Assembly: GCF_016595215.1 (NCBI RefSeq)
Contig: NZ_JAENHK010000001.1
Coordinates: 1,022,147-1,086,146, forward strand
Reading direction: 5' to 3'
From: Chryseobacterium paridis
GTDB lineage: Bacteria; Bacteroidota; Bacteroidia; Flavobacteriales; Weeksellaceae
DNA: 64,000 nt
A program made the translations under genes and the position numbers. The notes below the pieces were generated by a model. That model worked only from the letters and a program-made list of their open reading frames with translations, made no database searches and was not told where the DNA came from. Shown here one piece after another: positions 17,568 through 25,426 of this stretch (positions are counted from its first letter, which is position 1; each line of letters starts with the position of its first letter).

Positions 17568-18662
17568 ATGAAGAATATTTATTTTTTATCCCTTTTATGT
17601 GTGTTTGTCATATTTTCCTGTAAGAATGATGATAGAATAGAAGGAGTAGCTGTAGAAACCCCTCGTGTTAATTTTGATATTAATGCCGTTCCATATGCTA
17701 AATTATCTACTTATGCTTTTTTTACCGGAGAATTGAAAAATTTATCTCCCACGAAAAAAGTCATCCCCTACGAACCTGCCAGCTCTCTTTTTACTGACTA
17801 TGCTTTAAAAAAGAGATTTATCTGGATGCCGGAAGGGGTGAAAGCCACTTTCGATGCTGATAATAAAACATTGAATTTTCCTGTAGGAACAGTTTTAATA
17901 AAGAGCTTTTACTACACTACTGTACAGCCAAATAATACAACCAAAATACTTGAAACCCGGTTAATGATACGAAAATCAAGCGGGTGGATATTTGCGGAGT
18001 ATCTATGGAATGATGACCAAACAGAGGCGAATCTGGTGACTGGCAGTGACTTTACCAGTGGCAGTTCTAAAAATCTGACCTTTAAAAAAGAGAATAATGA
18101 TGTGATGACGATAGATTACAGAATACCATCAGAATCAGAATGCTATGCTTGTCACAAACTGGATAATAAGCCAATCCCTATCGGAGTGAAACCTCAAAAC
18201 CTGAATACGACTTATAACTATGGAGGAGGTGTTAAAAACCAATTACAAAAATTATTAGATGAAGGATATCTGGTGAGCTATCCAGCCAATATTGTTTCTA
18301 CGGTTAACTATAAAGATACCAGTAAACCTCTGGAGATTCGCATACGATCTTATTTGGATATCAACTGTGGACATTGCCATCAGCAGAATGCACGTTGCGA
18401 TTATCGTGCAATCCGATTGAATTTTAGCCAGACAACGAACTTAACGAACATGGGTGTTTGTGTAGTGGCAGATGAACCAATAGATGCGTCAATACAAAGG
18501 ATCATAGCACCGGGAAATCATAATAAATCGGTCATGAACTTTAGGCTTAGTTCTGTAGATGAAAGTAAAAGAATGCCTTTGTTAGGACGAACAATAGTGC
18601 ATGACGAAGGGGTAGAACTTTTGAGACAGTGGATCAATTCCCTGAATCAAAACTGCCCATAA
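17568..18662 (+). CDS. Diheme c-type cytochrome lipoprotein
   Basis: A 364-aa exported protein. The lipobox is IFSC with C18, so it should be lipid-anchored. Two covalent heme sites are visible: CYACH (C192, C195, H196) and CGHCH (C267, C270, H271). The arrangement resembles the SO2930-type diheme cytochrome family, whose electron partner is generally unknown. A KRMPLLGR segment near residue 335 could supply an axial methionine. It is followed 24 bases later by the FG-GAP/UnbV protein, and this pair sits between the two arms of the pigment locus without an obvious biosynthetic role. Confidence 0.85.
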   Translation: MKNIYFLSLLCVFVIFSCKNDDRIEGVAVETPRVNFDINAVPYAKLSTYAFFTGELKNLSPTKKVIPYEPASSLFTDYALKKRFIWMPEGVKATFDADNKTLNFPVGTVLIKSFYYTTVQPNNTTKILETRLMIRKSSGWIFAEYLWNDDQTEANLVTGSDFTSGSSKNLTFKKENNDVMTIDYRIPSESECYACHKLDNKPIPIGVKPQNLNTTYNYGGGVKNQLQKLLDEGYLVSYPANIVSTVNYKDTSKPLEIRIRSYLDINCGHCHQQNARCDYRAIRLNFSQTTNLTNMGVCVVADEPIDASIQRIIAPGNHNKSVMNFRLSSVDESKRMPLLGRTIVHDEGVELLRQWINSLNQNCP

Positions 18663-18686
18663 AATATAATAACCAAACTGAAAAAT

Positions 18687-20699
18687 ATGAGAAAAATTTT
18701 ATCCCTTTTTGTTCTATTATTGAATATAACATGGGGAATGGCTCAATTGACATGTGCTTCTGCAATAGATATTACAGCAGGAACATATACAGCACCCGCA
18801 GTTACAGGAATAGCCCCTACTGCAGTTTGTGGCTTGGGAACTCTTGGAACAAAGGGATTATGGTATAAATATACAGCGACGCAAAACAAGAGCATTACTG
18901 TTTCCAGTGTTATTGCAGGACAAAACGTAGATACCCGATTGATCGTATTTAAAGGAAGCTGTGGCTCTCTGACCTGTGTAGCAGCAAATGATGACTTTTC
19001 AAGTAATTCTTCACAGGTAACATTTGCTGCAACGGCTGGAACTGTGTATTATATTGTATTTGATAACAAATGGTCTAGCTTAGGTTTTAATTTTACGCTA
19101 TCTGAAGCTCCTCCTATTATAAGCAGACTGTCATTTACTTCTCAACCGGTGAGTGCGGCTGGAATTTACAATAATTGTGTGGTAGATATGAATGGCGATT
19201 ACCTGGATGACATTGTATCTGTTATCAATAGTACCCAAATGATTATATCTTATCAGCAACCGGGGGGAACATTTAATAATGTTTCTTATACCATTCCCAG
19301 TACTATTGTACAGCCTACCTGGAGTATTGCAGCAGGGGATTATGACAATAACGGTTTTAATGATCTGATCTACGGTTCAGGAAGCGGGATCGCTTTTGTA
19401 AAAGCAAATGCTGATGGAACAGGTTACACTTCTGACAGAAAACCTCAGTCATTTCTAACACAGCGGACCAATTTTATCGATATCAATAAAGATGGGAAGC
19501 TGGATGCTTTTGTCTGCGACGATAATGCTCCCAACAGATTTTATATCAATGACGGAACCAATATGAACCATTATCAGGGAGGATTGGGAGACTTTCCTTC
19601 AGGAGGTAATTATGGTTCTATTTGGATCGATTATGATAATGATGGAGATATGGATCTTTATATTGCAAAATGCAGTGGCGGAGGTTCAGGCCCTGGAGGA
19701 AACATCGATGAGTTGTTGAGGAATAACGGAAACGGAACATTCACCAATGTAGCGGTTGCCGCAAATATGGCGAATCCGACTCAAACCTGGTCTTCTGCAT
19801 GGGGAGATTTTAATAATGATGGCTGGATGGATGCGGTGATAGGAATAAATTCGACGGCAAACGGATTGAGCAAAGTCATGAAAAATAATGGGGATGGCAC
19901 GTTTACAGATGTATCAATCGGATCAGGATATGAGACTATAAACAGTTTAAGCAGAGAATATGTAGCTTATGATTTTGACAATGACGGGTTTCTCGATATA
20001 CTGGGTGCTGGGAATACCATTATGTTTGGAGATGGAACATTTAAATTCTCCCCTAATCTTAACCCCTATACTTTGGATCATGACAACAGACCTATTGGAG
20101 ATTTGAATAATGATGGCTTTTTAGATATCCAAAATGGGACTATGATACTGTTGAATGATGGAAACACCAATAAGTGGTTAAAAGTGACCCTAAAAGGAAC
20201 CGAAAGTAATAGAAATGGAATCGGAGCTAGGGTTGAGATCTACGGAGCCTGGGGAAAACAGATTCGTGATGTACAAAGTGGTGTAGGATTCCAGAATATG
20301 AATACATTAAACGTTCATTTTGGAATTGGTCAGGCTACTGCTATTACAAAAGTTGTTGTAAAATGGCCTTCAGGTCTGGTAGACGTAATATATAATGTAA
20401 CTCCGAATACAACAGTGAACGTTGTGGAAGGAACACATTTAGATGTTAAAGAAGTTCAGGATTCCAAAGAGCTATTGACAGTGTATCCAAATCCAAGTGA
20501 TGATATGATATTCTTTAAATCTGGCAATGATTTTATCCCTGTAGAAGCGAAAATATATGAGTTAACGGGCAGGATAGCTTTACAAGCCAAAGTTGAAAGA
20601 AGCTCTGTCTCAATTAAACAATTAAACTCAGGTGTCTATATCCTTGTGGTAATGGATAAGAATAGTAAAACATATTCTCAGAAAATAACCAAAAAATAA
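18687..20699 (+). CDS. T9SS-exported FG-GAP/UnbV (ASPIC) repeat protein
   Basis: A 670-aa surface or secreted protein. A signal peptide ends near GMAQ (residues 17-20). Next comes a beta domain (~20-140), then seven calcium-binding FG-GAP/VCBS-type repeats with motifs such as DMNGDYLDD, DYDNNGFND, DYDNDGDMD, DFNNDGWMD and DLNNDGFLD. An ASPIC/UnbV domain follows (~500-580, including NRNGIGARVEIYG and VVKWPSG). The last ~80 residues, starting LLTVYPNPSDD, are a type A T9SS sorting domain that directs export across the outer membrane. It is probably co-transcribed with the upstream cytochrome. Function unknown. Confidence 0.88.
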   Translation: MRKILSLFVLLLNITWGMAQLTCASAIDITAGTYTAPAVTGIAPTAVCGLGTLGTKGLWYKYTATQNKSITVSSVIAGQNVDTRLIVFKGSCGSLTCVAANDDFSSNSSQVTFAATAGTVYYIVFDNKWSSLGFNFTLSEAPPIISRLSFTSQPVSAAGIYNNCVVDMNGDYLDDIVSVINSTQMIISYQQPGGTFNNVSYTIPSTIVQPTWSIAAGDYDNNGFNDLIYGSGSGIAFVKANADGTGYTSDRKPQSFLTQRTNFIDINKDGKLDAFVCDDNAPNRFYINDGTNMNHYQGGLGDFPSGGNYGSIWIDYDNDGDMDLYIAKCSGGGSGPGGNIDELLRNNGNGTFTNVAVAANMANPTQTWSSAWGDFNNDGWMDAVIGINSTANGLSKVMKNNGDGTFTDVSIGSGYETINSLSREYVAYDFDNDGFLDILGAGNTIMFGDGTFKFSPNLNPYTLDHDNRPIGDLNNDGFLDIQNGTMILLNDGNTNKWLKVTLKGTESNRNGIGARVEIYGAWGKQIRDVQSGVGFQNMNTLNVHFGIGQATAITKVVVKWPSGLVDVIYNVTPNTTVNVVEGTHLDVKEVQDSKELLTVYPNPSDDMIFFKSGNDFIPVEAKIYELTGRIALQAKVERSSVSIKQLNSGVYILVVMDKNSKTYSQKITKK

Positions 20700-20720
20700 A
20701 ATTCCACACATAATAAGCTG

Positions 20721-20749
20721 CTGCAGGATCGAAAGGTCTTGCAGTTTTT
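20721..20749 (+). terminator. Intrinsic terminator after the FG-GAP protein gene
   Basis: CTGCAGGATC and GGTCTTGCAG pair over 10 positions (two G-T wobbles) around a GAAA tetraloop, followed by TTTTTG. It lies 21 bases after the stop codon. Confidence 0.8.
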
Positions 20750-20795
20750 GTTTATATTGCCGGATCAAATAATGTAAAAAATTATTGAAGAAAAC

Positions 20796-21161
20796 ATGAT
20801 TTCAAAGAAAATAAAAATAGTATTCAGTATTCCATTCGTTATTATTCTGTTATATACAGGCTATTTACTGAATATTTATGATTCAATTCCCCAGATTATT
20901 CCCATTCATGGATATGGAAAAAATACAGATGGATTTGGGAGTAAAATATTTTTATTTTTTCCGATTGTTCTTAATTTAATTCTATTGATGTTCATCTGGT
21001 GGATCATCAAAAGTCCTGATAAGATCAATCTGTCATTTGAAGTTAAGGAGGAGGATAAAGCCAGTACTTATGCTACCGTACAAATGGTGTTGGCTGTTCT
21101 TTCTATTTTTATCACCATTATTCTTACCATTCTTTTATTTTATGGAGTTGTATTTAAGTAA
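20796..21161 (+). CDS. Small DUF1648-like membrane protein
   Basis: A 121-aa protein with three predicted membrane segments (about residues 8-28, 50-70 and 95-118). The region IPQIIPIHGYGKNTDGFGSK matches the DUF1648 pattern, where a loop between the first two helices carries an IPxH element. DUF1648 proteins are inner-membrane proteins of largely unknown function; some are linked to SdpI-type immunity. It sits alone between a terminator and a convergent gene, so context does not help. Confidence 0.7.
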   Translation: MISKKIKIVFSIPFVIILLYTGYLLNIYDSIPQIIPIHGYGKNTDGFGSKIFLFFPIVLNLILLMFIWWIIKSPDKINLSFEVKEEDKASTYATVQMVLAVLSIFITIILTILLFYGVVFK

Positions 21162-21177
21162 TTCTTAGATACTTTTG
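21148..21177 (+). promoter_or_regulatory. Orphan consensus promoter facing the end of the GT2 gene
   Basis: TTG (21148-21150), a 19-base spacer and TACTTTTG (21170-21177) form one of the best -33/-7 matches in the window. It overlaps the last codons of the DUF1648 gene and points toward 21211, where the only gene is on the - strand. No + strand gene starts downstream, so it would make an antisense transcript or is a leftover. Confidence 0.4.
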
Positions 21178-21210
21178 TTTGCCGAAATAACGAGAGAGGT
21201 GAAATCTTCC

Positions 21211-22377
21211 TTACTCAGGACTCACTTTATTCAGAAAAAGATAGACTCCAATTCCAGAAATAGCAGATGTTGATGTTGCCAGGATCAAACTGCCTATAAT
21301 GTATTGAAGAAGGTTATTTTTAACCAGTTCAAAATTCAATTCCTGATTTATAATATTGCTTTCTCCATGCACAAAAGGTGCACCTATAAACAATGATGCG
21401 GCAATAATGAATGGGATGAATGGGGGCAAGCTTATATTAGAGGCAACAAAAGCCAGGACCTTATTCAATTTGAAAAGAACAGAAAGTGAAATGACAAGCA
21501 GAGTTTGGAAACCCCAAAAAGGAGAGAGCCCTATAAAAACACCCAAAGCAACAGAAAATGCTTTGATACGATTAGTTCCGGCACTTTCAAGAACATCTTC
21601 TTTTATGAATCTTTTAAAACTTTTCTTTCTGAAATTATTGATGAAATTCCGAGGAATAATATATAATAAAGTGATCGTAACAAGAATCGTATTTAAAATG
21701 CTGATTCTTGTAAAATCTTTAAATGGTCTGAAATGAGAAACCCTTTCAGCAGGATCATACAGTACTTTTATAGGAACATTTTTTACAGGAATATGTTTCC
21801 ATGCAGATCTTACAATGATTTCGATTTCAAATTCGAACTTGGGGGTAAAATATTTTTTAGGAATTCTAAGAAGAGGGTATAAGCGATAACCAGATTGGGT
21901 ATCTTCTAATTTAATACCCGTTTCAAACCAAAACCAGAAATTGGAAAAACGGTTTCCGAAACTACTTTTCTTCGGGATTCCATCCTGAGACATATTTCGG
22001 TTACCGATTAATAGAACATCTTCCTTTTCCTGAAGCAGGGCGTCAACAAAAACAGGAATATCATTGGGGTAGTGCTGACCATCAGAATCAATGGTTATAG
22101 CATAATGATATCCAAGTTCTTTTGCTTTTCGAAACCCGATTTTTAGCCCATTTCCTTTTCCTTTGTTTTCAGGCAAAGTGATAATCGATATCTGAGGATA
22201 GCTATTGAGTATCTGAGTAGTAGAATCCGTAGAACCATCATTTACAACAACAATGTTTTGGGTGTATTCCAGGACACCATCAATAACCCTGTTAAGAGTT
22301 TTTTCATTATTGTATGTAGGAATTAAAACACATATTTTCTTTTCAGAAATTGCATTTTGTACTTCAGGAAGGGTCAT
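21211..22377 (-). CDS. Family 2 glycosyltransferase fused to DUF2062
   Basis: A 388-aa membrane protein. The N-terminal half is a GT-A glycosyltransferase with CVLIPTYNN at the start, VVNDGSTDS and the metal-binding-type IDSDGQH, resembling dolichol-phosphate-mannose-synthase-like enzymes. From about residue 225 there are membrane helices with the DUF2062 signature GLSPFWGFQT. It is the last gene of the - arm of the pigment locus, 4 bases after the preceding gene. GT2-DUF2062 proteins recur in flexirubin and aryl polyene-type clusters; glycosylation of the pigment or of a lipid anchor is inferred, not shown. Confidence 0.86.
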   Translation of the reverse strand: MTLPEVQNAISEKKICVLIPTYNNEKTLNRVIDGVLEYTQNIVVVNDGSTDSTTQILNSYPQISIITLPENKGKGNGLKIGFRKAKELGYHYAITIDSDGQHYPNDIPVFVDALLQEKEDVLLIGNRNMSQDGIPKKSSFGNRFSNFWFWFETGIKLEDTQSGYRLYPLLRIPKKYFTPKFEFEIEIIVRSAWKHIPVKNVPIKVLYDPAERVSHFRPFKDFTRISILNTILVTITLLYIIPRNFINNFRKKSFKRFIKEDVLESAGTNRIKAFSVALGVFIGLSPFWGFQTLLVISLSVLFKLNKVLAFVASNISLPPFIPFIIAASLFIGAPFVHGESNIINQELNFELVKNNLLQYIIGSLILATSTSAISGIGVYLFLNKVSPE

Positions 22378-22381
22378 TGTT

Positions 22382-22867
22382 TTATTTTAACGAAGCTTTT
22401 TCTGTAGCGGTAAAGGTTTTCGACTGTGCTGCAAACTTCTGAATGTAACTTTTTAAAGCTGAATTCTGTTTGCTGTAGTTACTCAAAATAAATGCTTTAT
22501 CATCTTTTAAACTGGAGTGATACCCTACAATTTTAGGAATGTTTTCCTGAACGCTCAATCGGATCAGCCTTAATTCAATATTATTAGGGTTACTTTTTAT
22601 AACATTTTCAAGGCTTGTTGCTCCTGTTTTTACAAATGATTTTCTTTTTCCTTTTTCTGTAGTTACCTTCGCTTCCATAATCTGTGCAGCAGCCTTGTAA
22701 CCTGAAGTAATAGGATCAGAAGCAGATTGTTTTTCCGCAACGTTGATGAACGTTTGTGTGTTGGCATTAGATTGATTAGCTTTTGCATAGCTATTTCTTA
22801 ATGCTTCCAAATCAGAGGACTGGAAGAAAAAGAGAAAAGCTGTTATCAGTGATAAGATCAATTTCAT
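22382..22867 (-). CDS. Small secreted protein of unknown function
   Basis: A 161-aa protein with a hydrophobic N-terminus (LILSLITAFLFFF, residues 3-15) that looks like a signal peptide. The rest is predicted helical and rich in K, S and N, with a 'SGYKAAAQIMEAKVTTEKGK' style helical stretch around residue 60. I do not recognise a domain. Its ATG overlaps the dehydratase stop codon by 4 bases, and the GT2-DUF2062 gene starts 4 bases after its end, so it is firmly embedded in the operon. Confidence 0.75.
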   Translation of the reverse strand: MKLILSLITAFLFFFQSSDLEALRNSYAKANQSNANTQTFINVAEKQSASDPITSGYKAAAQIMEAKVTTEKGKRKSFVKTGATSLENVIKSNPNNIELRLIRLSVQENIPKIVGYHSSLKDDKAFILSNYSKQNSALKSYIQKFAAQSKTFTATEKASLK

Positions 22868-23244
22868 GAGGTTTGTCTTTTATAGTGTACTGACATTTTT
22901 AAAGCAATTGTCTCGCCAAATAAAGTAGTATTCTTTACTTTTACCTCTTCTTCACTTTCACTGATATCCAATTGTACGGTAAGGTCAGGCGTTTCAAATG
23001 GATTGATAATCGCCATAAACTTTACATTGGAAGCGGTTTTTAAAAATAATTTTGAACCCGTGAATTCTTCAGTTAGTTCTTTTACAATCTGCATCATGCA
23101 TACGCCTGGTGTAACAGGATTTCCAGGAAAATGGCCTCTGAAAATTTCGTGATCCTTATTTAACTTAATATGGGCAACGAAACTTCCGTTTTCTCCTTTA
23201 TCATGGGATTGTAAATTATAAAAGTCTGTAAGAATGGTTTGCAT
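22864..23244 (-). CDS. Hotdog-fold 3-hydroxyacyl-ACP dehydratase-like protein
   Basis: A 126-aa single hotdog domain of the FabZ/FabA-like superfamily. The active-site loop GHFPGNPVTPGV is present with H38. The acidic partner that FabZ places 14 residues later is a glutamine here (Q52), so the exact mechanism is uncertain. By position it would dehydrate 3-hydroxyacyl-ACP during polyene formation, in the way ApeI is proposed to in aryl polyene clusters. It is tightly packed, 3 bases from the lipoprotein gene and overlapping the next gene by 4 bases. Confidence 0.82.
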   Translation of the reverse strand: MQTILTDFYNLQSHDKGENGSFVAHIKLNKDHEIFRGHFPGNPVTPGVCMMQIVKELTEEFTGSKLFLKTASNVKFMAIINPFETPDLTVQLDISESEEEVKVKNTTLFGETIALKMSVHYKRQTS

Positions 23245-23247
23245 CTG

Positions 23248-23883
23248 TTACTCGGTTTCTGTTATTTGAAATAGCTTTATATTAATCTTAAAATCTTTGT
23301 GTTGTAGATCTATACTATCGGCGAAGATATGTTTTTTTGCTTCAAAACTAAAATTGATTTTTTCCCTGTTATTTTTAGTGTAGATAAGTTGCTCCAGTAA
23401 TCCATTTTCCTTATTGAAAAACAGATAATACTTTTTATTGTCGTCCTGAGAAACGTAGATCTTTGATTGATTATTTTCAAATCTTTCATTTACAGGATAC
23501 TCATGCTTTAAAAGTTGTTGAAAGTCATTTTTCAAAAAGTTTTTCACAATCTTCTTATCAAGATCTGGAATGATGTAATTGATTTTGAAATCTTTATCAG
23601 AAATTTCGAAATCTATGAGCTTATTTCCGAAATCGGATGTTAGCGCGACACGATGTGTCGTTTCATTGATCTTCTTTATGATCAGGATTCCACTGATATG
23701 GTTCTTGTAAATATCGATCTGGCACTTATACACATAATCCTCTTTAGAAGAAAAATATTGATTCGCGACCATTTTCTCAGAGCCAGAACCCGTTTTTACA
23801 TCTGTAAGATGGTATGTCTTGCAGGATAGAAGGGATAAGAGAAGAGCACTATAAAGAAAACTCTGAAGCAGAAATCGGCGCAT
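23248..23883 (-). CDS. Lipoprotein of unknown function in the pigment operon
   Basis: A 211-aa protein if started at the ATG at 23883, which gives a clean lipoprotein signal (MRRFLLQSF ... LLSC). The frame is open back to an ATG at 23907 but that start would lengthen the overlap with the LolA-like gene from 35 to 59 bases. The mature part has alternating beta-type sequence reminiscent of LolA/LolB-like folds, but I see no diagnostic motif. Following directly after a LolA-like carrier, an outer-membrane receptor role similar to LolB is an attractive guess, not a supported call. Confidence 0.72.
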   Translation of the reverse strand: MRRFLLQSFLYSALLLSLLSCKTYHLTDVKTGSGSEKMVANQYFSSKEDYVYKCQIDIYKNHISGILIIKKINETTHRVALTSDFGNKLIDFEISDKDFKINYIIPDLDKKIVKNFLKNDFQQLLKHEYPVNERFENNQSKIYVSQDDNKKYYLFFNKENGLLEQLIYTKNNREKINFSFEAKKHIFADSIDLQHKDFKINIKLFQITETE

Positions 23884-24475
23884 TGATTTTAGTGTTTTTG
23901 AAAACAATATTTGTGGTGTCTCCGGATGCTTCTAACATATTAACCTGTGCAACAGTCGATTCGCTTTTAGGAAAGTACAACTCGATCTGCTTGATGTATT
24001 TTAATAATTGAGCAGATTTTGGAGTAAACTTAGCGATATTGTAAGTGGCATTTTTAAAGTAGGTCACTGTAAACTCAGGATCATTGAACATTTTCCCATT
24101 CGAGCTTCCAACAATTAATTTATTGATCTTTTCGAAAGTTTTACTTTTGGCATCCACTGAAGACTTTTTCCCCTGATCATTAATAAAGATTTTATTTTCT
24201 TTAAAAACAATACTGTACTGATAAGGTTTTGTATATTTCCAGCTAAGCATATTTGGAGATTTTAAAGACATCTTACCGTAAGTAACAATGTTCTTGTCCA
24301 GAAAATCCATTTTTTTTGTTTGGGTAAAATCACTCTGCAATGTTTTGATCTGCTGAGTTTCCGAAGATACTTTGGTTACAAATGCTTTTGCCTCAGTTCC
24401 TGTCATTGCTGTATTTTGTGCAAAAAAGAAACCTGAAACTAATAAAAATGCTCCGAAAGCAATATTTTTAATCAT
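23849..24475 (-). CDS. LolA-like periplasmic lipoprotein carrier
   Basis: A 208-aa protein with a signal peptide ending near FFAQ (residues 17-20) and a LolA-type half-barrel sequence. It includes LQSDFTQTK near residue 47 and the segment SPNMLSWKYTKPYQYSIVF, the region that in LolA forms part of the hydrophobic cavity. Housekeeping LolA ferries lipoproteins to the outer membrane. Copies inside aryl polyene and flexirubin loci are thought to carry the pigment lipid, which is the likely role here. It overlaps the deacetylase gene by 4 bases upstream and the lipoprotein gene by 35 bases downstream. Confidence 0.85.
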   Translation of the reverse strand: MIKNIAFGAFLLVSGFFFAQNTAMTGTEAKAFVTKVSSETQQIKTLQSDFTQTKKMDFLDKNIVTYGKMSLKSPNMLSWKYTKPYQYSIVFKENKIFINDQGKKSSVDAKSKTFEKINKLIVGSSNGKMFNDPEFTVTYFKNATYNIAKFTPKSAQLLKYIKQIELYFPKSESTVAQVNMLEASGDTTNIVFKNTKINAPISASEFSL

Positions 24476-25224
24476 TTTTTATCTGATTTTATAATTGAAT
24501 CAATAGTAAAAGTAGAATATTTTTTATTCCCCAAAAATAGCAATAAATCTACCAAAACACGATAGGTCTTTTCTGAAGTGTCATGAAGAAGGATAATGCC
24601 ACCAGGTTTAATTTTTCCTGTAATCCTTTTATAGATCTTCTTTTCATCTTCAATCACCGTATCTAATGATCGGATATTCCAGCCGATACTTTTTTTTCCT
24701 ATCCTTTTAATAGCTTTTGCAATTGATGGATTGGTGACACCAAAAGGAGGTCTGTATAAATGGGTTGTTGTATTTCCAATCGCTGCAATACTCTCATCAC
24801 ATTGTTTGATTTCTTCTGCCATTTTTTTTGTAGATAAAAATCCTGTTGAATTGGAATGGGTATAGGTGTGGTTTCCTATAGTATGACCCTCTGAAATAAT
24901 TCTTTGAAATGTTTCAGGGTATTTTTCAATCTGTTTTCCAATACAGAAAAATGTAGCCTTGATCTGATGTTGTTGGAGCAGGTCTAAAAACTTTGGAGTG
25001 AATTCAGTAGGACCATCATCAAAAGTGAGAGCCACTTCTTTCAATTTTGTTCTTTTATGGGTAATGCTATTGACAAAGTACCCTAATTCGATATCAAAAG
25101 ATGCCCAGACTACAATTGCTGAGAACAGCAAAAAACAAAACAAATATACCCAAAAAGTCCCATGGAATGCATAAATAAATACATTACAGAAAAGATAAAA
25201 TAAAATAAATGAGTAGTGTTTCAT
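24472..25224 (-). CDS. Polysaccharide deacetylase (NodB-type), membrane anchored
   Basis: A 250-aa carbohydrate esterase 4 enzyme. Two hydrophobic stretches fill residues 5-41. The catalytic domain has TFDDGP (D69 base, D70 metal ligand), NHTYTH (H119 and H123 metal ligands), RPPFG and LLHD near the C-terminus, so the active site looks complete. The substrate may be an N-acetylated sugar or, given the setting, an acylated intermediate. It is the first gene after a 202-base gap containing a repeat, so the last six genes of the - arm may form a sub-operon. Confidence 0.88.
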   Translation of the reverse strand: MKHYSFILFYLFCNVFIYAFHGTFWVYLFCFLLFSAIVVWASFDIELGYFVNSITHKRTKLKEVALTFDDGPTEFTPKFLDLLQQHQIKATFFCIGKQIEKYPETFQRIISEGHTIGNHTYTHSNSTGFLSTKKMAEEIKQCDESIAAIGNTTTHLYRPPFGVTNPSIAKAIKRIGKKSIGWNIRSLDTVIEDEKKIYKRITGKIKPGGIILLHDTSEKTYRVLVDLLLFLGNKKYSTFTIDSIIKSDKK

Positions 25225-25264
25225 CTTTATGGTTTTGAATTTTTGGTTTAAAGTTTTCTCAATC

Positions 25265-25365
25265 TACAGGCTGAAGGGGTCTGTGAACGTAGTTCATAAA
25301 CGAAATGAAGAATCCAGACACTGCAAACAGAGATTTCTCCTACGTCGAAATGACAAACAGGCAAT
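25265..25365. repeat. Probable interspersed intergenic repeat
   Basis: Within the 202-base gap, the phrase AGATTTCTCC-TACG-TCGAAATGACA (about 25329-25354) is of the form GAGATTTCTCCTTCGTCGAAATGACA that I remember as very common between genes in flavobacterial genomes. The flanking text (CTGAAGGGGTCTGTGAACG, AAGAATCCAGACACTGC) looks like further parts of the same element. No coding or terminator role is evident. Copy number elsewhere in the genome is not visible here. Confidence 0.5.
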
Positions 25366-25426
25366 AAATTTACAATTTACTAATGTAACAATTTTACAAA
25401 TCAGCAATTTTGCGATTTCGCCCTAA

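Noticed and set aside
17568..20699. Mobile element carrying the cytochrome pair
   Set aside because: No transposase, terminal repeats or target duplication are visible; base composition resembles the neighbours.
21356..21736. 126-codon + strand frame opposite the GT2-DUF2062 gene
   Set aside because: The - strand frame has clear GT2 and DUF2062 motifs; this one has none. It would be on the path of the orphan promoter at 21148, but its start is 180 bases away without a ribosome-binding site.
23884..23907. Earlier ATG for the lipoprotein gene
   Set aside because: The ATG at 23883 gives a normal lipoprotein signal peptide and less overlap.
25229..25426. 65-codon frame in the gap before the deacetylase
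   Set aside because: Runs through the repeat-like sequence, has no ribosome-binding site or recognisable protein pattern.
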